Origin: Candidatus Omnitrophota bacterium
Lineage (GTDB): Bacteria; Omnitrophota; Gorgyraeia; 2-01-FULL-45-10
Assembly: GCA_003142795.1 (NCBI GenBank)
Contig: PLNN01000025.1
Coordinates: 1 to 36,179 of the forward strand
Direction: 5' to 3'
Length of the DNA stretch: 36,179 nt
Shown here: positions 1 to 7,852 of the stretch, piece after piece
Position numbering within the stretch: position 1 is the first letter of the stretch
How the letters are laid out: the number at the start of each line of letters is the position of its first letter
Notes under the pieces: generated by a model
Told to the model about the DNA's origin: nothing
Databases searched by the model: none
What the model saw: the letters and a program-made list of their open reading frames with translations, nothing else
Position numbers and translations under genes: made by a program

Positions 1-69
1 GAGGCGCTGGACGAAGAGGCAATCCTGGCAGCACATAGATACGCGCCTAGCTTTATCACGATATTGTAA
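1..69 (+). CDS. C-terminal tail of an unidentified protein (partial)
   Basis: Frame 1 is open from the first base of the window to a TAA stop at 67-69 and would encode the last 22 residues of a protein, ending in SFITIL. The piece is too short to assign to a family, and no start is visible because the gene begins outside the window. It could also be a chance open frame. The stretch after it, up to the cupin gene at 157, contains a small GNRA-type hairpin (CGCC-GAAA-GGCG at 90-101) with no T-tract, and no recognisable promoter or RNA family. Confidence 0.35.
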   Translation, partial: EALDEEAILAAHRYAPSFITIL

Positions 70-156
70 ACCCGCTTCGGCCGAAAAAGCGCCGAAAGGC
101 GACCGAGGACAGGACCCATCCAGCTATAAAAGGGAACAGCAGGACCCGAAAAATTT

Positions 157-474
157 ATGATAAAAAAATCCGTAGTAAAGAGCCTTGATGAGTTGATGGA
201 ATTCCCGAAAGAAGGGATATTCAGTACTGTCCTTGCGAGCGGGGATGTCTCGAACCATACGCTGATGTGCCTTAAGAAAGGTACGGACATTTCTGAACAC
301 ACATCGACGCGTGAGGCGGCGGTTACGGTACTCAAAGGTAAAGGCATCTTTGTCTTGAAAGGTAAATCGATCAAGATGAAACCGGGCGTATTCATATTTA
401 TGCCAAAGAACGCGCCGCATTCATTAAAGGCGAGCGAGGATCTCGCGATCCTGTTAAGTCTATCAGGGAAATGA
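157..474 (+). CDS. Small single-domain cupin protein
   Basis: This 105-residue protein is a single cupin (Cupin_2-type) beta barrel. The first cupin motif is visible as H48...E53, followed by a turn at GKG, and the second as the PKNAPH segment with H88. These are the usual places for metal-ligand residues, so a metal-binding barrel is likely. Stand-alone cupins of this size range from sensors to isomerases and dioxygenases, and nothing here fixes the substrate. The Shine-Dalgarno upstream of the ATG is weak (AGCAGGA). The next gene is a secreted metal-binding-type protein 34 bases downstream, so the two may be co-transcribed. Confidence 0.8.
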   Translation: MIKKSVVKSLDELMEFPKEGIFSTVLASGDVSNHTLMCLKKGTDISEHTSTREAAVTVLKGKGIFVLKGKSIKMKPGVFIFMPKNAPHSLKASEDLAILLSLSGK

Positions 475-508
475 AAGACATTCAGTTTTGCTAAAAAAAG
501 GAGAAAGC

Positions 509-826
509 ATGAGTAAGAAAAATGTTATGATTATTGCGATTACAGGCCTTATCTGCCTGGCATTGGCGACGGCGTTTGCGGGGATAGGGATGTGCCAGAG
601 CGAGACAAAGGCTAAAGAATTCGTAGGTATCGGTGCGCCCGTGAAAGTGAATAATACGATCTGTCCGGTTATGGGCAATAAGGTCGATATGAATAATCCC
701 ATTACGGTTACGTACAAGGGAAAGATATATAATCTCTGCTGCCCAATGTGCCCGGCGGTGTTTAATGGAAATCCGGAAAAGTATTCCAAGATCGCTGAAG
801 ATCAGGCCAAGGGAATTGGTAAATAA
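509..826 (+). CDS. Secreted YHS-like, cysteine-rich metal-binding protein
   Basis: The protein has an N-terminal signal peptide (residues 1 to about 24, positively charged start then a hydrophobic core) and a short mature domain resembling the YHS/TRASH type. Key residues are C52 in the CPVMG segment and the cluster C77, C78, C81 around a YNLCCPMC core, followed by a helix ending in PEKY. YHS and TRASH domains typically bind heavy metals, so a periplasmic metal-binding role is inferred. The ATG at 509 is chosen because it follows AGGAGA at good spacing; an in-frame TTG at 488 lacks this. The metal cannot be read from the sequence. Confidence 0.75.
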   Translation: MSKKNVMIIAITGLICLALATAFAGIGMCQSETKAKEFVGIGAPVKVNNTICPVMGNKVDMNNPITVTYKGKIYNLCCPMCPAVFNGNPEKYSKIAEDQAKGIGK

Positions 827-833
827 TAACGAA

Positions 834-1250
834 ATGAAACCATATACACAATATCTCTGGATGAATACGCGGAAGCGTCAGGAGATAGTGAATATCACTT
901 CTGAGGTTGAAGGAGCTATTGGAAAAAGCGGAATTAAGGATGGCCTGTGCCTCGTCAATGCGATGCATATAACGGCAAGCGTATTCATAAACGATAACGA
1001 AGGCGGGCTGCACGAAGATTTTCTCGAATGGGTCGAAAGATTAGCGCCATACGGCAAGAATAAGTACAAACATAATCTCACCGGCGAAGACAACGGCGAC
1101 GCGCACCTGAAGAGGACGATAATGGGCAGGGAAGTTGTCGTTGCGATCACCGGAGGGAAACTCGACTTCGGGCCGTGGGAGCAGATATTCTACGGAGAAT
1201 TCGACGGCCAGCGCAAAAAGCGCGTCTTGATAAAGATATTAGGAGAGTGA
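834..1250 (+). CDS. YjbQ/UPF0047 family protein (secondary thiamine-phosphate synthase type)
   Basis: This 138-residue protein matches the YjbQ (UPF0047) family along its whole length. The hallmark stretches are [39 protein letters not shown] and a C-terminal FDGQRKKRV. Family members have been linked to weak thiamine-phosphate synthase activity, but the physiological role is unsettled. The ATG at 834 is used because it gives the usual family N-terminus; the frame remains open upstream into the previous gene. Its stop overlaps the start of the next gene (TGATG at 1248-1252), which implies translational coupling. Confidence 0.88.
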   Translation: MKPYTQYLWMNTRKRQEIVNITSEVEGAIGKSGIKDGLCLVNAMHITASVFINDNEGGLHEDFLEWVERLAPYGKNKYKHNLTGEDNGDAHLKRTIMGREVVVAITGGKLDFGPWEQIFYGEFDGQRKKRVLIKILGE

Positions 1251-1570
1251 TGTTCAGATTAAATTTAGCGGGTGTGCTATTATTGCTTTCGACGATCTGC
1301 GGAACTGTAGTGTGGATATATTCTTTTGTAGTGATAATGGGCTACCTGGGATGGGTCGCCATCTTTCTTCTATTTATATTCAGGTTTGTCGCGCCGATCG
1401 CTATTATCGGATTATTGTTCACGGGGCAATGGGCCGCAGCAGGTTTAATAGCGGCAGGGTTATTTTTCACATACGGCATGCGTTTTTACGCGGTCAGGCT
1501 GGGGCAGCCATCGGTTAAAAAAGAACAGCCAAGATCCGATTTTATCGATGTATCATATACTGTGGAGTAA
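1250..1570 (+). CDS. Small integral membrane protein of unknown function
   Basis: The predicted product has 106 residues with three hydrophobic segments (about 5-28, 30-50 and 52-75) and a short hydrophilic tail. I do not recognise a family. The ATG at 1250 overlaps the preceding stop by one base and begins directly with a membrane segment, which supports this start over an upstream in-frame one that would read through the YjbQ gene. It sits between YjbQ and a sugar kinase in a tight run of + strand genes. Confidence 0.65.
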   Translation: MFRLNLAGVLLLLSTICGTVVWIYSFVVIMGYLGWVAIFLLFIFRFVAPIAIIGLLFTGQWAAAGLIAAGLFFTYGMRFYAVRLGQPSVKKEQPRSDFIDVSYTVE

Positions 1571-1582
1571 GAGAGGATATAG

Positions 1583-2482
1583 ATGAGCATATTAGTAGTC
1601 GGTTCGGTCGCTATAGATTCGGTCAAGACGCCGTTCGGCGAGCGCAAAGAGGCGCTCGGCGGTTCAGCCACCTACTTTTCTATGGCCGCGTCGTTCTTTA
1701 ACAAGGTGAACATCGTCGCGACCGTGGGCGAGGATTTCCCGAAGAAATATATTTCTTTATTCAAGTCCAGGTCTGTCGGGGTCGAAGGCTTGCACGTCGC
1801 CCGGGGAAAGACCTTCAGATGGAAAGGCTGGTACGACTATGATCTCAATACTGCCCATACTGTCTACACCCATCTTAATGTATTTAAAGATTTCAAACCC
1901 GAAGTCCCTCGCGACCTGCGAAAATCCAAAAACGTATTTTTAGCCAACATCGACCCGGAATTACAGTATAATGTCCTGAAGCAGGTGGATCGCCCGAGGC
2001 TTGTCGCGTGCGATTCAATGAACTACTGGCTTGAGCACAAGAAGAAAGCATTCGAGAAGCTTCTGGACAAAGTGGACATACTGCTTTTAAATGACTCGGA
2101 GGCGCGCCAGTTCAGCGGCGAATCGAATCTTGTGAACGCGGCCAAGTTCATAGTTTCGGTCGGGCCAAGGGCGGTAATAATAAAGAAGGGCGAGCACGGC
2201 GTAATATATTTCTCGAAGAAGTCGCACTTCATCGCGCCGGCGTATTTGCTGGAAACGATATATGACCCGACAGGCGCTGGCGACACGTTCGCCGGAGGGC
2301 TGATGGGGTATTTGAGCAAATGCCCAAAGATCGACGAAGCAAGTATACGCAAGGGCATAATATACGGCAGCATCCTCGCGTCGTTCGCGGTCGAGGATTT
2401 CAGCGTAAATAAATTGCTGGAGATATCGCTCGACGATATAAACGCGCGATACCGCCATTTCAGGGAGATAACGCGGTTTTAG
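1583..2482 (+). CDS. PfkB-family carbohydrate kinase
   Basis: This 299-residue protein is a ribokinase/PfkB-fold sugar kinase. The N-terminus has a GSVAID strand and a GGSATYF substrate-binding segment (about residues 6-35). The C-terminal signature DPTGAGDTFAGG starts at D228, with D234 as the expected catalytic base and the GAGD anion hole. The middle region (SVGVEGL, FRWKGWYDYDLN) may form the lid and substrate-specific part. The sugar or nucleoside substrate cannot be named. A GAGAGGA Shine-Dalgarno precedes the ATG. The gene is the last before tRNA-Gly, 20 bases downstream. Confidence 0.88.
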   Translation: MSILVVGSVAIDSVKTPFGERKEALGGSATYFSMAASFFNKVNIVATVGEDFPKKYISLFKSRSVGVEGLHVARGKTFRWKGWYDYDLNTAHTVYTHLNVFKDFKPEVPRDLRKSKNVFLANIDPELQYNVLKQVDRPRLVACDSMNYWLEHKKKAFEKLLDKVDILLLNDSEARQFSGESNLVNAAKFIVSVGPRAVIIKKGEHGVIYFSKKSHFIAPAYLLETIYDPTGAGDTFAGGLMGYLSKCPKIDEASIRKGIIYGSILASFAVEDFSVNKLLEISLDDINARYRHFREITRF

Positions 2483-2502
2483 ATAGGAAAATATGAGAAG
2501 AC

Positions 2503-2576
2503 GCGAGCGTAGTTCAATGGTAGAATACCAGCTTCCCAAGCTGGCTACGGGGGTTCGATTCCCCTCGCTCGCTCCA
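2503..2576 (+). tRNA. tRNA-Gly (anticodon CCC)
   Basis: A full cloverleaf can be drawn. The acceptor stem GCGAGCG pairs perfectly with CGCTCGC at 2566-2572. The anticodon stem CCAGC/GCTGG encloses loop TTCCCAA, with anticodon CCC at 2535-2537. The T-arm GGGGG-TTCGATT-CCCCT is present, and discriminator T is followed by an encoded CCA at 2574-2576. The next coding region starts six bases after the CCA, so tRNA and mRNA are probably made from one transcript. Confidence 0.96.
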
Positions 2577-2582
2577 GCTTTA

Positions 2583-3083
2583 ATGATGATCGTGATGTTG
2601 ACTTTGGCTGGCTGCGCGACGGCGCCGGCAACGTATACGACGACAGCTCCCACCGCCGAGATCACTACGCGCTCGACAGGGAGGGTCTTCTGGCATCCTG
2701 CTAAGCCGGGATTATTTGCATGGCCTGTGAGGGGGCCGATAACTTCTTATTTCGGCACTATCACACGAAAGGTCAAGAATAAAGGTATAGATATAAAAGC
2801 AATCGAAGGCTCGGGCGTACGGGCGGCGAAGGCCGGCAAGGTCGTATTTTGCGATACGCAGTTAAAAGGATTCGGCCAAACCATAATACTGGACCACGGC
2901 AATAATTTTCAGACGGTCTATTCGTATAATTCCGCGATATTGGTGCGTGTGGGTGAAGCGGTGGAACAGAATATGGTCATAGCAAGGGTCGGCCGATCGG
3001 GCCGCGCAACGGCACCGAGCCTGCATTTCGAGATACGCAAAAACGGAGTGCCTCAGAACCCTGTTTATTATATGAAACAGTAA
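2583..3083 (+). CDS. Lipoprotein with degenerate LytM (M23-like) domain
   Basis: The product is a short lipoprotein, with lipobox LAGC about ten residues in, followed by a linker and a LytM/peptidase-M23 fold. Catalytic zinc ligands are largely lost. The usual H-x-G-x-D reads N66-K-G-I-D70, the usual H-L-H reads S146-L-H148, and the YGHL-like motif reads YSYN. This resembles NlpD/EnvC proteins, which activate cell-wall amidases rather than cut peptidoglycan. The start is uncertain. ATG 2583 has no Shine-Dalgarno and lies six bases after the tRNA; an in-frame ATG at 2493 would translate through the tRNA. The signal peptide from 2583 is unusually short and uncharged. Confidence 0.78.
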   Translation: MMIVMLTLAGCATAPATYTTTAPTAEITTRSTGRVFWHPAKPGLFAWPVRGPITSYFGTITRKVKNKGIDIKAIEGSGVRAAKAGKVVFCDTQLKGFGQTIILDHGNNFQTVYSYNSAILVRVGEAVEQNMVIARVGRSGRATAPSLHFEIRKNGVPQNPVYYMKQ

Positions 3084-3099
3084 AGGATACTAACCTGAT

Positions 3100-4731
3100 A
3101 TGTTCAGCGAACCGGCAATAGGCGAGAAATTCTTCGGACGGGAAGACGTCCTGGAGCTGTTGACTAAAAGGGCGGCCGCCTTAAAAGATGGCTACAGGCA
3201 GAACGTGGCTCTTACCGGGCAGAGCCTTTCCGGGAAATCCTCTATCATACTCCAGTTCTTATATACGATAAAAGAGGAAGGGTTCGTTCCGGTATACGTC
3301 GAGGTCGTCAAAGAGCCATTCAGGTCTTTCGCAAACAAGTTTGTAGCTACCATGCTTTATAATTCACTGATCAAAATGGGTGAGGCCCCGGGCATAGAAA
3401 TGGAAGCGCTCATGGAGAAGGCCAGGGGGAAACTTCCAAAGACCCTTGCTGCCATAAAGACGGTCAATAGCCTCGTAGAGCGCGGCGACCTGGACGAGGC
3501 CTATCTTAATCTGCTGGCATTGACCTCATCGCTGAAAGACGAGACAGGGCTATCGTGCATTGTCATGCTGGATGAATTCGACAATCTCGAGAGCCTGGGC
3601 ATAAGAAATCCGTTCCTGGGTTTCGGCAAGATCATCATGGTGCAGAAAGATACGATGTACATCGTATCGAGCTCCAGGAATGAGGCGATAAAGAAGATAA
3701 TTTCCGAAAAGCTGTCGCTTTTATTCGGCAATTTCGAAGTAGTGAACGTATCGAATTTCGACCTGGAGACGGCGGCGAGATTCATAGATTCTAAATTATC
3801 CGGCTTTGACATCGATATGACGATCAAGAGATTCCTCATAGCCTTTACCGATGGCAACCCGTTCTATCTGGATAAGATAGCCGGCCGCACCAAAGAGATG
3901 GCGCTGGGCCGGATGAAGAGCTATATAGAGAAGGAAGATGTGACTGGGGCCATACTGGACCTGGTTTACGATTCGGGCGGCTCTCTTCATCAGTATCTTT
4001 TGAATTACCTGCTGGAACTACTGGATACGAAGAATAAAGATATCCTCCTGGGCGTATTGTGCGCCATAGCGAATGGCCATAACAAAACGACGGAGATCGC
4101 GCGCAGCCTTAAAGTCAAACAGGCGGATGCCGCGAAGGGTATGCTCCGCCTTGTCGAGCTGGGCCTTATTTCAAAGAACGGCGTATTTTACAATATAGAC
4201 GATTCCATGCTCGAATTCTGGTTAAAATATGTATACCAGAGAAAAAAAGCTTTTCTCATCGACGGCATGATAGACAAGCGTTCTGTGTTCGCCGGGGAAG
4301 TGGACGCGTACCTGTCCGCTTTTATCGAAGAGCTCTCGATGCCGATCACTGCCAGGATAGCGGAGCTATTCAATCTATTCTCCAATGAACTTTTCTTTGT
4401 CGAATCGCGCAACATAAAGCTTCCGCATTTTACAAAAGTGGAGATAATGGAATCCGAAAATTCCAAGACGTACATCGCGGCGTCTTTCAGGGGGAATTTC
4501 TGGATCGCCCAGGCATATGAGGCCGCTGTAACGGAAAACGATATTGTTAATTACGTCAGGAACGTAAAAAATATGGGCCATAAACTGTCGAATAAGATCA
4601 TAATGCCTTTAAAAGGGATGGATGAGAACGCCAGGCTCCTGGCAAAGGAACTGAAGATATCAATATGGGAAGGCCAGGCGCTTAACAGGCTGCTTAAGGC
4701 GTACGGAAAGAAGAGGGCGGCAATATTATGA
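3100..4731 (+). CDS. AAA-type ATPase of the archaeal ATPase_2/DUF234-like kind
   Basis: This 543-residue protein starts with FFGRE, typical of STAND/ATPase_2 proteins. It has a Walker A (GQSLSGKSS, about residues 40-48) and a Walker B (VMLDEFDN, D158-E159). A winged-helix region follows (about 300-370, with a TTEIARSLKVKQADAAKGM segment), then a C-terminal part like DUF234/PD-(D/E)XK-like tails of these ATPases. Family members are poorly understood and may be NTP-driven regulators or defence-type switches. An AAAGGA sequence lies 11 bases before the ATG. It overlaps the next gene by four bases, indicating one operon. Confidence 0.8.
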   Translation: MFSEPAIGEKFFGREDVLELLTKRAAALKDGYRQNVALTGQSLSGKSSIILQFLYTIKEEGFVPVYVEVVKEPFRSFANKFVATMLYNSLIKMGEAPGIEMEALMEKARGKLPKTLAAIKTVNSLVERGDLDEAYLNLLALTSSLKDETGLSCIVMLDEFDNLESLGIRNPFLGFGKIIMVQKDTMYIVSSSRNEAIKKIISEKLSLLFGNFEVVNVSNFDLETAARFIDSKLSGFDIDMTIKRFLIAFTDGNPFYLDKIAGRTKEMALGRMKSYIEKEDVTGAILDLVYDSGGSLHQYLLNYLLELLDTKNKDILLGVLCAIANGHNKTTEIARSLKVKQADAAKGMLRLVELGLISKNGVFYNIDDSMLEFWLKYVYQRKKAFLIDGMIDKRSVFAGEVDAYLSAFIEELSMPITARIAELFNLFSNELFFVESRNIKLPHFTKVEIMESENSKTYIAASFRGNFWIAQAYEAAVTENDIVNYVRNVKNMGHKLSNKIIMPLKGMDENARLLAKELKISIWEGQALNRLLKAYGKKRAAIL

Positions 4732-5210
4732 GGATACTCGTACTGTCCGATACGCACATGCCTCGGATCACGCACGACCTGCCACAGGCGATATACGATG
4801 AGATACCGAATGTCGACCTGATCATTCACGCCGGCGATTTTGTCGAGAAAGAAGTGCTCGACAAGCTGAAGACGCTGAAAGAGACGAAGGCGGTTTACGG
4901 CAATATGGATTCGAGCAACATGCATAACAGCCTGAATCAGAAAGAGATCATACAGGTCGGGAAGTTCAAGATAGGCCTGATACATGGCCACGGCGTGCCG
5001 CGCGACATAATCGAAACGGTTCGCGGGGAATTCACCGGGGTGGACGCTATCGTTTTCGGGCACACGCATGCGCCCATAAATATTGTCAAAGATGGTATAT
5101 TGTTCTTTAACCCGGGGAGCCCGACGGACAAAATATTTGCTGAATACAATTCTTACGGGATACTCGAAATAGACGATAAAAAAATAGAAGGAAAGATAAT
5201 AAAAATATGA
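4728..5210 (+). CDS. YfcE/MJ0936-type metallophosphoesterase
   Basis: This 160-residue protein carries the full calcineurin-like phosphoesterase motif series: SDTHM at the N-terminus, HAGDF, GNMD, HGHG and GHTHAP. These supply the two-metal active site. Members of this subfamily are small phosphodiesterases acting on model substrates or cyclic nucleotides, and the natural substrate is unknown. Start and stop overlap both neighbours by four bases (ATGA), so it is coupled to the ATPase before it and the thymidylate synthase after it. Confidence 0.9.
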   Translation: MRILVLSDTHMPRITHDLPQAIYDEIPNVDLIIHAGDFVEKEVLDKLKTLKETKAVYGNMDSSNMHNSLNQKEIIQVGKFKIGLIHGHGVPRDIIETVRGEFTGVDAIVFGHTHAPINIVKDGILFFNPGSPTDKIFAEYNSYGILEIDDKKIEGKIIKI

Positions 5211-6019
5211 AGGAGATACCTGTCATAAAGGTGGAAGGCCAGACCCTGCCGGAGGCGTGGGAAAAAGCGGTCATAGCGACATGGGAAGACGGCCTTAGCA
5301 TAAAGACGGAGTATGATAAGCCGGGCGATCCGCCGAGTAAGGATTGCACGATGGTGATGGTAGTCAATGATCCAATGAAAGAGCCGCGCATACACAGGGC
5401 TTTCCCGGGCGGGCTTGAAGATCTTGAAGTTTACAGGCAGGAGGTCGTTTTTGGAATACACGACCATTGGATAAAACCGGAAGAAGGCAAGTGGACATAC
5501 ACCTATCACCAGAGGCTCGCCAATTTTCAAATAGAAGGGAAGGCGATAGACCAGATACGTTATATTATCGAAAAGCTGAAGTCGACGCCGTATTCGAGGA
5601 GGGCGCAGGCAATAACATGGAATCCCGGGTCCGATCCTGTGACCGATGATCCTCCGTGCCTTCAGCGCATATGGTGCCGCCTCGTGAAAGACGGATCGCT
5701 TTACTATCTTAATATGAACACGCACTGGCGTTCGCGCGATGCCTACAAGGCAAGCTTCATGAATATATTCGCCCTGACAGACCTGCAGAGGACAATAGCC
5801 GAAGAGATCTCCAGGGGGCTGGGCAACCCCGTCAAAGTAGGTAGATACGTCGATATAAGCGACAGCTTTCATATTTACGGCAGTTATCACGAAGAGTTCA
5901 AAAATTTCCTGAAGATGGTGAAGGAACGGTCGTTCGAGGAGAGAACGTGGGCAAGCTCGTTCGCGGAACCCTTTTTCGAAGACGCAAAAGTTAAGATAAA
6001 AAATGAGGATAATGCATAG
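5207..6019 (+). CDS. thyA: Thymidylate synthase, divergent (methanogen-like) ThyA
   Basis: The product (270 residues) has a thymidylate-synthase fold and should methylate dUMP to dTMP using methylene-tetrahydrofolate. The catalytic cysteine C151 lies in PPCLQRIW. RRAQAITW and the dUMP-binding stretches SRDAYKASFMN, FALTDLQ and DISDSFHIYGSYH are present. These differ from E. coli-type ThyA, which has PPCH and RS.D..LG.PFN, and look closer to the archaeal/methanogen form. dCMP hydroxymethylase-like activity cannot be ruled out. It overlaps the previous gene by four bases and is followed by nucleotide-hydrolase genes, which fits a nucleotide-pool operon. Confidence 0.85.
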   Translation: MKEIPVIKVEGQTLPEAWEKAVIATWEDGLSIKTEYDKPGDPPSKDCTMVMVVNDPMKEPRIHRAFPGGLEDLEVYRQEVVFGIHDHWIKPEEGKWTYTYHQRLANFQIEGKAIDQIRYIIEKLKSTPYSRRAQAITWNPGSDPVTDDPPCLQRIWCRLVKDGSLYYLNMNTHWRSRDAYKASFMNIFALTDLQRTIAEEISRGLGNPVKVGRYVDISDSFHIYGSYHEEFKNFLKMVKERSFEERTWASSFAEPFFEDAKVKIKNEDNA

Positions 6020-6038
6020 GTCGAATAAGGAGGCTATA

Positions 6039-6503
6039 GTGGATAAGTTATGGGCTCCATGGCGCAGCAAATATTTATATCTGAGAAAACATAAAGAGTG
6101 CATCTTCTGCGGCAACAGGAGATCGAAAGGCAAGAAGCGTTACATCATCGAGCGCTCAAAATATTCCTTTGCCATGCTGAATCTCTATCCTTATAATAAC
6201 GGCCATGTTATGGTCGCCCCCTACAGGCACGTGAAAAGTCCGGAGCTGTTAACGGATGCGGAGCTTCTGGACGTGATGAAACTGGTGAATAAAGTAAAGG
6301 TCCTGCTTGGTAAAAAATTAAAACCTCACGGATTTAATATCGGGATGAACATCGGCAAGGTAAGCGGCGCCGGATTTGCCGGCCATATCCATATGCATAT
6401 CGTGCCGCGATGGATAGGGGATACCAACTTCATGCCCATGACGGCTAATACAAAAGTCGTCTCGGAATCGCTTGAGGCCATGCTCAAACTTCTAAAGATA
6501 TAA
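6039..6503 (+). CDS. HIT-family nucleotide hydrolase (Ap4A-phosphorylase-like)
   Basis: The protein has the histidine triad HIHMHIVPRW near its C-terminus and a zinc-type CIFC motif near the N-terminus. This is typical of the HIT branch whose members begin with LWAPWR and act on dinucleoside polyphosphates or nucleotidyl-phosphoramidates. I choose the GTG at 6039 because it follows a perfect AAGGAGG at six-base spacing and gives the family-typical first residues; upstream in-frame ATGs at 6003 and 6012 have no such signal. It sits between thymidylate synthase and dGTPase, and its stop overlaps the next ATG by one base. Confidence 0.9.
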   Translation: MDKLWAPWRSKYLYLRKHKECIFCGNRRSKGKKRYIIERSKYSFAMLNLYPYNNGHVMVAPYRHVKSPELLTDAELLDVMKLVNKVKVLLGKKLKPHGFNIGMNIGKVSGAGFAGHIHMHIVPRWIGDTNFMPMTANTKVVSESLEAMLKLLKI

Positions 6504-7654
6504 TGCTAAAAAGACAAGATCTCAAAAAAACCGAAGAACTCCTTGCGCCATATGCTCAGAAGAGCAAGATGACCAGGGGCAGGGTCTATAAAGAAGAAGA
6601 GCACCCTTACAGGTCCTGCTACCAGCGCGATAAGGACAGGATCATCTATTCCACCGCCTTCAGGAGGCTTGAGTATAAGACCCAGGTCTTTGTCAATCAT
6701 GAAGGCGACTATTATCGGACCCGTCTTACTCATACGCTCGAAGTCAGCCAGATAGCGCGGTCTATCGCGCGCGCCCTGCGCCTTAATGAGGACCTTGTTG
6801 AAGCGATAAGCCTGGCTCACGACCTCGGACATACGCCGTTCGGCCATTCCGGAGAAGACGCGCTTCGCGAGATAATGCGCGATCATGGCGGTTTCGATCA
6901 CAATGCGCAAGGCCTGCGTGTCGTAGATTACCTCGAAGAGCGATATCCTGATTTCCCGGGCCTTAATCTCACCTATGAAACGAGAGAGGGGATAATAAAA
7001 CACTCGACGCCATTTGATCGTCCCCGGCCTGTCATACCTTTCGAGATGAAGGGCTCGCCCATACTTGAAATACAGGTGGTAGACATAGCCGATGAAATAG
7101 CATACGATAATCATGACCTCGATGACGGCATAACCAGCGGCCTGATCAAAGAAGAAGACCTGAAAAAAGTCAAGCTTTGGCGCGACCACGATGCCGTGAT
7201 AAGGAAGCGTTATCCCCGTATAAAAGACGAGGTGAGGAAGTTCCAGGTGATCAAGTCCATTATAAATGAGCAGGTAACGGACGTCCTGGGCCAGACAGAG
7301 ACAAATATACGCCGGTTCAAGATACAAAAAGCGCAGGATGTCGCAAAGATCCCGGAGCGCATAGTGACCAGTTCTAAAAATATGCGTTCCCTGAGAATGC
7401 CCATGCGGGAATTCCTTATGGCAAAGCTCTATCAGCACTACAGGGTCGTCAGGATGTCCAATAAGGCGCGGCGCTTCATAGAGAGCTTATTTAAGAATTA
7501 TCTGGACAATTCTGAGCAGCTGCCTCCCACGACGCAGGAGAGGCTGAAGAAAGACGACAGGTACCTCGTCATATGCGATTATATCGCAGGTATGACCGAC
7601 CGCTACGCCCTCGATGAATATAAGAAGTTTTTTGAACCCTACGAAAGAGTATAA
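6503..7654 (+). CDS. dgt: Deoxyguanosinetriphosphate triphosphohydrolase-like HD enzyme
   Basis: This 383-residue HD-domain protein matches bacterial dGTPases, which split dNTPs to nucleoside plus tripolyphosphate. The N-terminal signature CYQRDKDRIIYSTAFRRLEYKTQV is followed by metal ligands H77 in THTLEVSQ and H106-D107 in AHDLGHTPFGH, then IVDIADEIAYDNHDLDD. Length is that of the shorter dGTPase-like branch rather than the 505-residue E. coli Dgt. Start TAATG overlaps the HIT stop. With ThyA and HIT it forms a run of genes handling deoxynucleotide pools. Confidence 0.9.
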   Translation: MLKRQDLKKTEELLAPYAQKSKMTRGRVYKEEEHPYRSCYQRDKDRIIYSTAFRRLEYKTQVFVNHEGDYYRTRLTHTLEVSQIARSIARALRLNEDLVEAISLAHDLGHTPFGHSGEDALREIMRDHGGFDHNAQGLRVVDYLEERYPDFPGLNLTYETREGIIKHSTPFDRPRPVIPFEMKGSPILEIQVVDIADEIAYDNHDLDDGITSGLIKEEDLKKVKLWRDHDAVIRKRYPRIKDEVRKFQVIKSIINEQVTDVLGQTETNIRRFKIQKAQDVAKIPERIVTSSKNMRSLRMPMREFLMAKLYQHYRVVRMSNKARRFIESLFKNYLDNSEQLPPTTQERLKKDDRYLVICDYIAGMTDRYALDEYKKFFEPYERV

Positions 7655-7655
7655 A

Positions 7656-7805
7656 ATGAAAAGGCTTATCGGAATAACTTTACTGATCATAGCTATTTCA
7701 GGATGTGAGAGCATGCCTATAAAAGACGGCGGAGTGGCCATAGGAAAAAATTCGACTGCCACCATTGACGGCGTAGGAACGGGCAAGATAGTCAACAAAT
7801 TTTAA
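7656..7805 (+). CDS. Very small lipoprotein (49 residues)
   Basis: The ATG lies one base after the dGTPase stop and encodes a charged start, a hydrophobic core and a lipobox-like AISGC. About 30 mature residues follow, rich in Gly, Lys and Ile. The short size and lipid anchor suggest a membrane-anchored peptide of unknown role. No family is recognised. A frame extending upstream to 7614 would overlap dGTPase and would bury the signal peptide, so the 7656 start is preferred. A strong promoter for the next gene begins ten bases after its stop. Confidence 0.65.
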   Translation: MKRLIGITLLIIAISGCESMPIKDGGVAIGKNSTATIDGVGTGKIVNKF

Positions 7806-7814
7806 ACAACCTTA

Positions 7815-7843
7815 TTGACACCGCCATAAAACAGCTTTATAAT
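7815..7843 (+). promoter_or_regulatory. Consensus sigma-70 promoter before the HD-GYP gene
   Basis: TTGACA at 7815-7820 and TATAAT at 7838-7843 match the sigma-70 consensus exactly, with a 17-base spacer. The predicted start of transcription is about 7850, only two or three bases before the ATG at 7853, and there is no Shine-Dalgarno. The mRNA is therefore predicted to be leaderless. Confidence 0.85.
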
Positions 7844-7852
7844 CATAGTTTA

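Noticed and set aside
90-101. GNRA-type hairpin (CGCC-GAAA-GGCG) before the cupin gene
   Set aside because: Too small and without a T-run or a known riboswitch consensus; I compared it loosely with common riboswitch motifs and saw no match.
2493-2582. Upstream extension of the lipoprotein through tRNA-Gly
   Set aside because: It would translate the tRNA itself, giving a sequence typical of spurious tRNA-derived peptides, so the tRNA and the 2583 start are preferred, with the ambiguity noted.
5153-6133. Long open frame on the - strand opposite thymidylate synthase
   Set aside because: It lies entirely opposite thymidylate synthase and the genes next to it, has no family match and lacks a plausible start signal; it is a shadow of the real genes.
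6506-7438. 310-codon open frame on the - strand
   Set aside because: It mirrors the dGTPase gene, whose HD motifs and family signature are clear.
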